A stretch of 30,081 bases of DNA from Verrucomicrobia bacterium 12-59-8. Its GTDB lineage: Bacteria; Verrucomicrobiota; Verrucomicrobiae; Verrucomicrobiales; Verrucomicrobiaceae. Below the pieces are notes generated by a model, which did not search any database, was not told where the DNA came from, and saw only the letters and a list, made by a program, of their open reading frames with translations. Each line of letters opens with the position of its first letter. The stretch's first letter is position 1. A program made the translations under genes and the position numbers. The stretch covers positions 1 to 30,081 of the forward strand of contig NCCR01000035.1 of the NCBI GenBank assembly GCA_002279765.1, written 5' to 3'. Shown here piece after piece: positions 1 through 10,200 of the stretch.

Positions 1-2403
1 GAATTCACCAAGGGCTTCAAACGCATCGACGGCCTCTTCCTCACCTACCTGGATTTTGAGCACGGCAACCCTTGGCTCTATGTCACAAAAAGCCAGATCG
101 GCCCTGAGTTCATCTATTTCAATCACAGCGTCGATGGCCCCGTGGCATCAGGTCATAATCGTGGACGTTACGGCGACTCGCTGGTCTTCAATATCCGCAA
201 GATCTTCGACCGCATCGAACTCATCGAGCAAAACACCAAGCTCTACTTCGATCCGCAAAACGCCCTCTCCAAGGCCCATACGGCCAACACCAGCAGCGCC
301 ATCCTGAACAGCGAAACCATCGCAGCGGAGGACGATGACGGCTATCTCATCCCCTGCACAAACCTGTTTCTGCGCGAAAACCTTGCGCAGGTGAAGTTCA
401 GCAATAGTGGCGGCGACAAGGCCGTGCTGGGCAAGCTGTCCGAAGCCAAGTCCAAGATCCTGCACATCAACGGCTTTCCCAAAAACACCACCGTCACGAC
501 GGAATACGTGTTTGAAAATCCCATGCCCACCTGGGAAACGGCCGCCGATGTGGCCAACCCACGCTACATCACCATACACGTGCAGCACTCGCTCATCGCT
601 TTGCCGGAGAGTGATTACAAGCCACGCATCGACGATCCGCGCATCGGCTATTTCACCCATCAGATCACTGATATGACCAGTACGGACGTGGCTCCGTACC
701 TTGACGTCATCCATCGCTGGCGGCTGGTGAAGCAGAAGCCCGGCACCCCGCTCAGCGAGCCCGTGGAGCCGATCGTCTTCTGGATCGAAAACACCACCCC
801 CGTCGAATTCCGCGACACCATCCGCACCGCCGTCCTCAAGTGGAATGAAGCCTTTGAAACCGCCGGGTTCAAAGATGCCGTCGTCGTCAAACAACAGCCT
901 GATGATTCGAAGTGGAATGCGGATGACATCGAGCACAACGTCCTACGCTGGACCAGCAGCGTGAATCCCCCCTTCGGTGGCTACGGCCCCAGCTTTGCCA
1001 ATCCACGCACCGGTGAAATCATCGGCGCGGACATCATGCTGGAGTACAGCTTCATCACTAAGCGCCTGCTGACCAAAAAGCTCTTCGCCGATCTGGGCAC
1101 GGCGGCCGAGACCGAAGGCGCGGCGAAAGCCTTCAACCCCCATGCCTGCGATGCCTGCGGCTCTGCACGCAATGGCCTGCTGTTTGGCCAGACCATGCTG
1201 CGCCTGCAAAAGAGCGACCGCGTGGAGATGGACCGCCTCATCAAAGAATCGCTCTACTACCTCTGCCTGCATGAGGTCGGCCACACCCTCGGCCTGAACC
1301 ACAATTTTCGTGCCAGCCAGCTCCACAGCCTCAAGGACATCCACAACGCTGAACTCACGGAAAAGACCGGTCTCACCGGCTCCGTCATGGATTACCCACC
1401 GATCAACATCGCCCCGAAAGGCGTGAAGCAGGGCCAGTACTTCACCACCAAGCCCGGCCCGTATGACCATTGGGTCATCAATTACGGCTACAGCGAAGCC
1501 TTGGAAGATCCCATCGAAGAAGCGAAGCGCCTCGAAGCCATCGCCGCGCTCTCGCACAAGCCGGAGCTGGCCTTCGCCAACGACGCCGACGACATGCGCG
1601 CGCCCGGCAAGGCCATCGATCCACGCGCCATGCTCTATGACATGAGCAGCGATTCCATCACCTACGCAGAGCAGCGCTGTGAAACCGTGAACGGAGAACT
1701 CGCCAACATCCTCAAGGATGTCTCCGATCCCGGCAAAAGCTGGCAGGAAGTCGCGCAGGCTTTTGCCTCCCTGACCAAGGAGGCCAGCGGCTCACTGAAT
1801 GCCATCTCACGCTATGTTGGCGGTGTCTATGTCGAGCGTGCCGTGCAGGGCCAGGCCCCCGGCGCCGTGCCGTTCAGAGCTGTGGAAGCTGACAAACAAC
1901 GCCAAGCCCTCGCAGCGCTGGCGAAGTACGCCTTCGCAGCGGATGCGCTTGCCGCGCCGCCTGAGCTTTACGCGCACCTCCAGCTGCAGCGCCGTGGCTT
2001 TGATCATCGTGACGAAGGTGAAGACCCCAAGCTGCATGACCGCGTGTTTCAGATCCAGCGTGCCCTGCTCGATCAGCTCCTGCATGCGAACACCCTGAAG
2101 CGCATCGAAGACACCGCGCTCTATGGCAACGAGGTCAGCCTGGATGAAGTCATGGACACCCTCACCACCGCCATCTGCACCGGCGATGATCCAGCCAAGC
2201 CGGTGAGCATCATGCGCCAGAACCTCCAGCTCGATTACCTCAGCCGCCTGCTCAACATCGCCCACAGCGGCAGCTACTACCCTGCCGTGCAGAGCGTCGC
2301 GTTGCTGCAACTCGAACGCATCAAAGGCCTGACCTTTGCCAATTCCCCGGCGCACCAGCTCGCGATCAAGTACCGCATTCGCCGTGGGTTGGATGAGAAA
2401 TGA
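1..2403 (+). CDS. Zinc-dependent metalloprotease (DUF5117/DUF4953 family), 5' end missing
   Basis: The frame is open from base 1, so the gene begins outside the window; the GTG at 142 is internal. Counting codons from base 1, the chain holds the metzincin zinc motif HEVGHTLGLNH at about residues 424-434 (three His ligands, Glu425 as general base). A Met-turn SVMDYP follows at about 461-466. The part before it (HGNPWLYVTKSQIGPEF, later FGGYGPSFANPRTGE) matches my recollection of the DUF5117 plus DUF4953 pair found in large exported proteases of Bacteroidetes and PVC bacteria. The missing N-terminus should carry the signal peptide, so export is inferred. The C-terminal third is helical and has no motif I recognise. 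The TGA stop lies 40 bp before hicB. Family assignment is solid; the substrate is unknown. Confidence 0.9.
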   Translation, partial: EFTKGFKRIDGLFLTYLDFEHGNPWLYVTKSQIGPEFIYFNHSVDGPVASGHNRGRYGDSLVFNIRKIFDRIELIEQNTKLYFDPQNALSKAHTANTSSAILNSETIAAEDDDGYLIPCTNLFLRENLAQVKFSNSGGDKAVLGKLSEAKSKILHINGFPKNTTVTTEYVFENPMPTWETAADVANPRYITIHVQHSLIALPESDYKPRIDDPRIGYFTHQITDMTSTDVAPYLDVIHRWRLVKQKPGTPLSEPVEPIVFWIENTTPVEFRDTIRTAVLKWNEAFETAGFKDAVVVKQQPDDSKWNADDIEHNVLRWTSSVNPPFGGYGPSFANPRTGEIIGADIMLEYSFITKRLLTKKLFADLGTAAETEGAAKAFNPHACDACGSARNGLLFGQTMLRLQKSDRVEMDRLIKESLYYLCLHEVGHTLGLNHNFRASQLHSLKDIHNAELTEKTGLTGSVMDYPPINIAPKGVKQGQYFTTKPGPYDHWVINYGYSEALEDPIEEAKRLEAIAALSHKPELAFANDADDMRAPGKAIDPRAMLYDMSSDSITYAEQRCETVNGELANILKDVSDPGKSWQEVAQAFASLTKEASGSLNAISRYVGGVYVERAVQGQAPGAVPFRAVEADKQRQALAALAKYAFAADALAAPPELYAHLQLQRRGFDHRDEGEDPKLHDRVFQIQRALLDQLLHANTLKRIEDTALYGNEVSLDEVMDTLTTAICTGDDPAKPVSIMRQNLQLDYLSRLLNIAHSGSYYPAVQSVALLQLERIKGLTFANSPAHQLAIKYRIRRGLDEK

Positions 2404-2443
2404 AGCTTGCCACTGTCTTTGACGGCGGCATAATTTCCTCGTC

Positions 2444-2650
2444 ATGCAGTTCAACATTGAAACCGAAATTGAATCCGACGGTCGTTGGATCGCTGAAGTC
2501 CTTGAAGTGCCTGGTGCACTTGCCTACGGCATCACCCGTGAGGAGGCTATCCAGCGCTCCGAATCGCTCGCGCTCCGAGTTCTGGCAGAGCAGTTTGAGC
2601 AGGGCACGGTTTCCTCCGGCATCGCCAATTTATTCCGAGTCGCCGCATGA
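2444..2650 (+). CDS. hicB: HicB-family antitoxin (short form)
   Basis: This 68-residue protein has the typical HicB start: a beta strand, then DGRWIAEVLEVPG, then AYGITREEAI. It matches the partial RNase-H-like fold that binds and neutralises HicA. It is much shorter than HicB proteins that carry a C-terminal helix-turn-helix or ribbon-helix-helix domain, and none is visible here, so autorepression by this protein alone is doubtful. The stop overlaps the start of the next gene in an ATGA tetranucleotide, which implies translational coupling with hicA. The order is antitoxin first. No Shine-Dalgarno is visible before the ATG. Confidence 0.85.
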   Translation: MQFNIETEIESDGRWIAEVLEVPGALAYGITREEAIQRSESLALRVLAEQFEQGTVSSGIANLFRVAA

Positions 2651-2862
2651 GACAGTGGGGCAGCGCCAAAGCACGCCGCGTCTTCGCAGGCTTGTTGCGC
2701 ATCGGTTGGCGCATTAAACGCGAGACTGGAGGCTCTCATCGCATCCTCTCGCGTGATGGATTTCCTGACTATGTCTTCGCATTTCACGATGGCGACGAAA
2801 TTGGTCCGCGCATGCTGACCAGGATCGCCAAGCATACAGGGTTAAAGCCGGAGGATCTGTAA
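2647..2862 (+). CDS. hicA: HicA-family mRNA interferase toxin
   Basis: This 71-residue protein has the compact double-stranded-RNA-binding-like HicA fold. It has an N-terminal helix ending in LLRIGWRIKRETGGSHRIL, in which His31 within GGSH is the family's catalytic residue. The C-terminal part ends in LTRIAKHTGLKPEDL, the usual HicA ending with its bulky-hydrophobic/Gly pattern. HicA toxins cleave mRNA when HicB is degraded. The gene overlaps hicB by 4 bp and is full length for the family, with no visible inactivating change. The pair is compact and unlinked to any obvious phage or plasmid gene in the window. Confidence 0.87.
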   Translation: MRQWGSAKARRVFAGLLRIGWRIKRETGGSHRILSRDGFPDYVFAFHDGDEIGPRMLTRIAKHTGLKPEDL

Positions 2863-2916
2863 ACACGCATCCAGCGTTTTTGCTCAATCGCAGGTCTTGG
2901 GTGCGTATAGGAGTGA

Positions 2917-4245
2917 ATGAAATCCTTTACCGCTCTCCTTTGCCTCCTCGCCACCGCATCGCATTCGGCCGTCTCCGAAGGCTGGTCGCTGTGGTCTCCG
3001 CGTGATGAGGCAAAGCCGGATGCGGTTGTCAGCAAGACGGGCGGCCATGATGGCAAAGGAGCGCTGGTTCTTGAAACGAGTGCGGGCGAACAATGGATCG
3101 GCTGCTGGACGAGTACGCTGCCTGTCGAAGGTGGTCAACATTACCAGTTCAGCGCTTGGAAAAAGGCCAGCGCCATGCCCACGGCGCGCCGCAGCGTGTA
3201 TGCTCGAATCCTGTGGCAGGATGAAAACGGCAAGCCGGTCAGTTGGGAGGAGCCTGCCAAGCAGGGCTATGCCAAAGGCACCGTCCCGCGCGCTGAGCCT
3301 GAGTATCCGCACGTACCAGACGGCGAAGCAAACCAGTGGACGCTTTGCGAGAGCACCCTGCGTGCGCCAATGAAGGCTAAACAGGCGAAGATCGAGCTTT
3401 ATCTTCAGTGGGCTGCCAATGCGCGTGTGGAGTGGAGCGATGTCTCACTCGCTGCCGTGCCTGCCCCTGCCCCTCGCAAGGTCAGGCTCGCCACGATTCA
3501 TCTTCAGCCAAAGGACGGGAAGAACCCCGCTGACAAACCACCGCAGTACGCGCCGCTGATTACCAGCGCTGCGGAGCAGAAGGCGGACCTCGTGGTGCTC
3601 GGAGAGACGCTGACCTACTACGGCACCGGCCGGTCGATGGCCGAGTGTGCTGAGACCGTACCCGGCCCCAGCACAGAGTATTTTGGCAAGTTGGCGAAGG
3701 AGCACAATCTCTACATCGTCGCGGGCCTCGTCGAGCGCGAGGGCAAGGCGCTCTACAACACTGCCGCGCTGCTCGGCCCGGATGGCACGCTGGTGGGCAA
3801 GTATCGCAAAGTCACCCTGCCACGCAGCGAAATCGAGGCCGGCATCACGCCCGGCCATGACTACCCGGTGTTTGACACACGCTTTGGCAAGGTGGGCATG
3901 ATGGTCTGCTACGATGGCTTCTTCCCCGAAGTGGCACGCGCACTCACCATCCACGGTGCCGAGGTCATCGCCTGGCCGGTCTGGGGCTGCAATCCCATGC
4001 TCGCCGCTGCACGCGCCTGCGAGAACCATGTTTACATCGTCAGCAGCACCTACACGGACGCCGCCAAGCACCAGTGGATGATCTCAGGCATCTTCGATCA
4101 TTATGGCGATGTGCTGGCAAAGGCGGATGTGTTTGGCACCCTCGCCATCGCTGAAGTCGATCTCAATGCGCCCACGCATTGGAACAGCCTCGGCGACTTC
4201 AAAGCCCAGATCCAGAGCCACCGACCGCCTGCGTTGCAGGAGTGA
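2917..4245 (+). CDS. Secreted carbon-nitrogen hydrolase (nitrilase superfamily) with N-terminal beta domain
   Basis: A signal peptide (MKSFTALLCLLATASHSAVS) is followed by about 150 residues that look like a carbohydrate-binding or jelly-roll domain. That region contains Trp-rich strands and QHYQFSAWKK, a pattern seen in CBM4/9-type modules. The C-terminal half, from about residue 190 (KVRLATIHLQ), is a nitrilase-superfamily domain with the full Glu-Lys-Cys triad: Glu230 in VVLGETLTYY, Lys298 in GKYRKVTLP, Cys331 in GMMVCYDGFFPE. The family hydrolyses nitriles, amides or N-carbamoyl groups through a cysteine thioester. Export is unusual, because most members are cytoplasmic. The gene ends 30 bp from the stop of the convergent giant gene. 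The substrate cannot be read from sequence. Confidence 0.9.
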   Translation: MKSFTALLCLLATASHSAVSEGWSLWSPRDEAKPDAVVSKTGGHDGKGALVLETSAGEQWIGCWTSTLPVEGGQHYQFSAWKKASAMPTARRSVYARILWQDENGKPVSWEEPAKQGYAKGTVPRAEPEYPHVPDGEANQWTLCESTLRAPMKAKQAKIELYLQWAANARVEWSDVSLAAVPAPAPRKVRLATIHLQPKDGKNPADKPPQYAPLITSAAEQKADLVVLGETLTYYGTGRSMAECAETVPGPSTEYFGKLAKEHNLYIVAGLVEREGKALYNTAALLGPDGTLVGKYRKVTLPRSEIEAGITPGHDYPVFDTRFGKVGMMVCYDGFFPEVARALTIHGAEVIAWPVWGCNPMLAAARACENHVYIVSSTYTDAAKHQWMISGIFDHYGDVLAKADVFGTLAIAEVDLNAPTHWNSLGDFKAQIQSHRPPALQE

Positions 4246-4275
4246 GTCGGGGGAGAAGTCTGGCCCGCCCCAAAC

Positions 4276-7200
4276 TCACGGCGGCGGAATGATCCAGACG
4301 GGACGCCCGGCCTTCGGCTGAGCTTTGATGAAGGTGGCGCGACCAGCGCGGAGAAGAGTGGCGTGGTTCTGGGAAAGCAGTGTGGCATCGCCGGTCGAAA
4401 TCCAGATGGGAACTGGCTGACCGGGCATCTGGAAGAGCCAGTAACCCAGATAACCGGTGGCAGCGGGGGTGGCATCACCGTTCCAAAGCTGCATCTGATC
4501 AGCGCTTGCAAAGGAGGTGCTGGCCACGAGGGCGGAGGAGGTCAGACCGGCCTGGGCAGGAGTGGTGTCGAGCGGCCAGGGATTGGCGAAGAGATTGTAG
4601 CCCGTCTGCAATGGACTGGCGAAGGAAGTGGTGCGCACGCTGCCGGTGCTGAGGAGCGGCGCGGGGTTGGCGTTGGCGATTTGAAGCATCACTCCCGTGG
4701 CGGGTGGAATGATCGTATCATTCATGCTGGCGGACGTGGCACCGCTCAATACCCAATGACGGGTACCGCCAAGGGCGTAGAGCCAATAGATGCTGTAGCC
4801 TGAAGATGTGTGAAACAGGATTTGATCGGCACTGGTCGCGGTGGTGGAACCTTGAAAGCTTGCCGGGTCAAAGACGGTGCCCAGAGTGCAATGTGGACGC
4901 AGGCAAACACGAGCACCGGATAAACCGGCCACGGCTGCTGCCGTGAGCGTGGTGTTGGGAGAGTCAGCGGCAACGAGACATGTGGCGGCGGTGATGCTTT
5001 GTAAATCGAGGCGATGACCTGCCTGAGGACCGCTGATGATTTCGAGGTAGTAATGCTGCGCGGGATCCATGGACGAAGCCAGCGCCGCCTGCTCGCTCAG
5101 TGCGATGCTGGCGGTGGTGGCGCTGCTGACGGCACCGGTGAAGAGCGCGTCATGGGTTAGATTCAGACCAAAGCTCTGCGTGCCGGAATTCAGCACGACC
5201 TGCTGCCAGCCCACGGGTGCGCTGGTGGCACTGCCGCCGCCGCTCTGCATGACGCGCAGACGGATGATGCCATGCGCGAGGCTTTGCCCTGGGAGAGCCT
5301 GAAGGTCTGACCACGTCACCCGCTCCAGGCCGCCGCCTTGACTGGTGACAGCGGGTGTCACCACCAGCGGATACCAGTTGATCAGATCACTGCTGCTTTC
5401 TAGCGTGAACGTGAAGGCTCCCAGACCCGAAGGACGCAGGAGCGTGGCATCGACGCTGATGTTGCTGCGTGTGACGAGCTGCAAGCCCTGGCCGGGCTGG
5501 GTGATGCCGCTGGTGAGCGAGGTGCCGAGCGCCGTTTCGAGGAGATCGGAAGCACCGTCGCCATCGGTGTTGGTCGTGGCAAGGTTGTTGGTGAGCGCAA
5601 TGGTGGTGGGAATGATGGTAGCCAGCGTGACGGTATTCGGCGAAGATGAGGGAGCTGAGGGAGGTGCATTGACGAGCCACTGGCTCTGCGGGATGACTTC
5701 GCGTGTCTGGTCGGGGCTTTCCCAGAGCAGGCGAGCGGTGGCATCGCCGCCATTTTCATAGTACTCCATGACGATGCTGACGGGCACACCGGCCTGGAGA
5801 GTGACGACACCGTTGTCCCAGGATGCGCCGTGATCGTTCCAGTCATCCACAACGAGCTGGCCATTGACCCAGAGACGTACGCCGTCATCGCTCACTGAGA
5901 TGAGCGTGTACGTTTGAGTATAACGCGGAGTGAGGTACCCGTGCCAGCGCACGCTGAAGCCATCGGCGGGAATGCGCGGATCGGGACTGCCGTTCTCCCA
6001 GGTGTGGTCGAGGGTGGACTCCAGGCGGGTGAATCTGAACTGCTCGAAGTTTTTGCCTATGTAGTAGTCTCCAGTGAGACCGTGGGTGGTGACGGCAGGC
6101 GTGTAATTCACGGTGATGAGATTCGACGCGGTGTTCGGATTGCCTGCGGCATCCTGTGCCATGCTGGCGGGCAGGCTGACGGTCACATTTCCCGCAGCGG
6201 TAGGAGTGACCGTGGCAGACCACACTTCACCTGCGGAGGCCAAGGCGGTGACGGTGCCGTTAGTGACCGTAAACTCGGAGGCGAGCAGGCCGCTGACGCT
6301 TTCACTGAACGCAGCGGTGACAACGAAGGGAGCCGTGACGCTGCTGGCCGAGGTCGTGAGCACGACTGCCGGCGGCGTGGTGTCGGCAGGGCCGTAGCTC
6401 ACACTGAGGAGGTTGGAGGCAGAGTTGCCCAGTTTCGTGCTGTCAGTCGCGGCTTTGGCGGGCACGCTGACAGTGACGATGCCTGCGGCGGTGGGTTGGA
6501 CATTGAAGGTGTAGCTCGCGCCGCTGCCGCTGAAACTGGAAGCGACGCCGTTGGTGATGACCACATCGCCAAGAGTGAAACCCGCAGCGGAGGCATTGAA
6601 CGTCGTCAAAACGTTAAATGTGCCTGTCACGGTGGTGGTGGCAGTGCTGAGTACGACCGCAAAGGGCAGCGGCGCCGAGGTGGGGGCATCGTCAATGCTG
6701 GCGACAAACGCGGCAAGGTAGGACAGGTCTGCGGGTGACAAGGTCAGGCCCTGGTGCGCAGTGATGGCCTCTGACAGCGTGGCCGCAGAGCCATCGTGCA
6801 AATAGGGGACCGTGGCCCAACTGCCACGCAGCGTCGGCACATCCAGGCCGGTGAGCGGAGCCCCGAGGCGCGTGCCGCTGGAGGGTTTGATTGTGCCGAT
6901 GTCCGCCAAGAGGTTGAGCGCGCTGTTGGTGAAGTTCACGCCGCTGTGGCAGGAGGCGCAGTTTTGTGAGCGGAAGATCTGCTGACCGGCAGCCGCAGTG
7001 ACGCTCAAAGCACCGCTGGAAGTGCGATTCGGGCTGGTGCTGTTGGTGGTGAGAGATTGCACATACGCGGCCAGCGCATCGAGATCCGTGCCCACTCCCG
7101 CTTTGGGATCTCCGAGCGGCTGGTTGCGTGTGCCTGCGTTGAACTGCGTGTCCGTCATCAAACCCGTGCCGCCCGCGAGAGTCCTTATTTGCCCTTCAAA

Positions 7201-10200
7201 GTCCTGCACCTCGTCAAAGTTCCCCGACCAGTGCAGCATGCCCTGCGTCGCATGGCCTTTCAGCGTGATCGTATTGCGCAGACCTTCTCCGAACCCAGTC
7301 AGATCCCACACGCGACCATCCTGCCCGCCATCATTGTGGCAGACCGCGCAACTGATGTACTGCTGCAGCGCCAGGCGTGGGTCCTGCGCATCATAGAACA
7401 GTTGTTTGCCCTGCAGCACCTGGGCGGTGAGTTTTTCCGTGGTGACGGCATTGAGCGTGGCCGTGGTGACGGGTGCGGTGCCAGCCCCTTGCAGGATGCC
7501 ACTCACGTCATGTACCGTGATCGTGCGGTCCATGAAATTCTGCACATACAAGGTGCTGCCATCCGGCGAGATGACGACGCCCTGCGGCGCACGGCCTGCG
7601 GGGAAGCGGATGATTTCCTGATGCGACCACGCATCCAGAATGGCGACCTCACGGCTGGCCTCGAGCGCGGTGAAGACATAGATGCCATATGGATCATACG
7701 CTGCGGCGCTGGGCATGCCGGCGTTGTCAATGTCCACTCGTGAGGGCAGGCTCTCGGCCTGCGCGGTGAGATCAATGCACGACACGATGGCACGCACGCT
7801 GTTTTCATGATTCAGCGGCAGACCATCGCGAAAGGTGCCGCGCTGGATATTGTCCTGCTTGGATGGCACCCACGCCGAGAGGCCATCGGGTGAGATGACG
7901 GCCGCTCCGAGGTAGTTGGGCAGTCCGCGTGCGGAGGTGGCGGTGTCTGCCGCAGTGCTGGGATTGAGCAGGATCGTGCGCTCCACGGCAAGCGCCGCCG
8001 TGCCAATGACCACCACTTGACCGCCTGTGCCCGTGAGCAACGGCGTGGCGGTGTTTTCACCGGGCACACGCGGGGAGATGAAACGAGAGGCGTACACGCG
8101 TGCGCTGTCCGCCGAGATGGACAGATGCCGCACAGGACCGCCGACATTGACCGAGGCCAGTTGCGCCCCGGTTCTCGGGTTCAATTTCAACACGCGCCCA
8201 GTGCCCTCCAGCGCCACCCATGCGGCAGTACCCGCAGGATCAAAGACGATACCAAAGGGGCGTGTGCCGTGCGAGACATTCACCGTGGCGACAACACTGC
8301 GCGTGTGGGTGTTGATGATGCTGATGGTGCCTGCCTCGACATTCGTCACCCACAGCCTGCCATCCGGTGCCAAAGCCAGACTGCGAGGCGCGGTGCCCAC
8401 GGGGATCTCAGCATAGCGTGCCAGGGTGACCCCATCAAAAGCAGTGACGCTGTTGTTGTCAGGATTGACGCACCAAACTCGGTCATTCCCGGAAGCAGGA
8501 TGCTCATACACGATGCTGCTGGAAGCTGCGGGCTTGCGCGTGGTCAGCGCGGCATACACCGCCTGATAGAAGGTGCTGGTGATCGTGATGCCTGTGTCGT
8601 CGGTGGCGGTAAGCGTCACCAAATAGCGCCCTGGACCGGCATAGGTGTGCGTGATTTCCATGGTCGTCAGCCAGTCGGTTTCAGGCGTGCCATCGCCAAA
8701 ATTCCATTTATAGCGCGGATTGATGCCGTTCGCGGATTGTGCTGTGAACGTCAGCGCGCCGCCGGTCACCTGGGGTGCTGCTGCGAGCGGCGGCAGCGTC
8801 AACCCGGCGGAGACGTTCCAGGTAAAGGCGGCATTGGCGGGTGTGCTGATGCCGTCATTGGCCTGGATGACAACGTCGAAGGTACCCGCCGTCGTCACCG
8901 AGCCCGAAATGACTCCCGAAGCTGCTGAAATCGTCAAGCCTGCAGGCAAGCCGGTGGCGCTGAAAGTGATGGGATCGTTTTCAGGATCATTCGCCGCAAC
9001 CGGCAGCGACACCACCGCGCCGATGAGCGAGGCTTGAGCCCCTGGACTGGTGATCTGCGGCGGTTGATTCAATACGGTGCTGGTGGCGTGACGCAGATCG
9101 CGCAACGCGAGAATGTCCGGCTGGGACAAGGGAGCCTGATGCAGCGTGACTTCATCCACCGCACCCGCGAAGAACGCCGTGCCGGGGCTGTCCGAAGCAC
9201 CGATGACCAGCGGCTGCGCCGTATTCGGCACATAGGTGCTGGTATCTTCTGCCACGAGAGTGCCGTTGAGGTAAAGCCTGCGAACACCGGTCTGCGTCGC
9301 GCCGCTGACACTCGTGGCGCGGAACGTGGCCGCCACATGGGTCCAGTGCCCCACAGCAACCGTCCCGCCATTCAACCCTGATGTTTCCGCGCCTGTGCGC
9401 AACTGCCAGAAACCATCGGCAGTCACCCAAAGGCCGAAGCCACGTTTGGTGGCGGTCGATTCATCACGCGAGGCGAGCACGCAGCGCGTCGTGCCCGGCG
9501 CTGCATCACTGCGCACCCATGCAGCGATGGTGAAATCCTGGGGATTCAGCGCTGCGTCATACGGCATGGCGACGCTCTGGCTGGTGCCGTTGAACTGCGC
9601 GCTACTTCCTGTGCCGGGATTGCCGCTGAGCGCTGGGTTGGCGGCGGTGGTATTCGCGCCTCCGCTCGCGCTGCCATTGATGGCAACCAAACCTGCTGCG
9701 GTGGATTTGACCTCGCCCGCTGTGCCGTTCCAGCTCGGTTCATCGAAATTCCACGCGATCACGGGATTGTCGATTGGCAGATAAGGCGAGAGATACGTAC
9801 CCGCGATGACCGACACCTCCGTGTCTCCCGGCTTGAGCCAGCCGACGGAGAGATGATCCCCACCCGTGCCGTCCTTCATCAAGGCCTCTATGTAATAGCG
9901 CCTGTCGGCCTGCAAGGTGATCAGCGCCGAGATCTGCTGCGGATACCACGTCCAAGTTTGCGGTGGGCACCAGGCGGGCATGCTGGCGATCTCCACCGCA
10001 TTCGCCGGATTCGAGTCGCTGCTCAGCAGCAGACTCGACTGGTCATCACTGGCGATGAAGAACTGATACTGCCCGGTGACGGGCACGTGGAGAAAGCCGC
10101 GCAGGCGCTGGCCGGTTTCGTCGTCCCAATCGGAAGGCGCTTCAAAGGAAGCGAGCAGATCGCGGCCATTGGGATTCGCGGGAAAGACCGTGTCGCTGGT

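Noticed and set aside
142..144. GTG at 142 as the start of the metalloprotease
   Set aside because: The frame is open to base 1 and the upstream codons (HGNPWLYVTKSQIGPEF) are clearly part of the DUF5117 domain.
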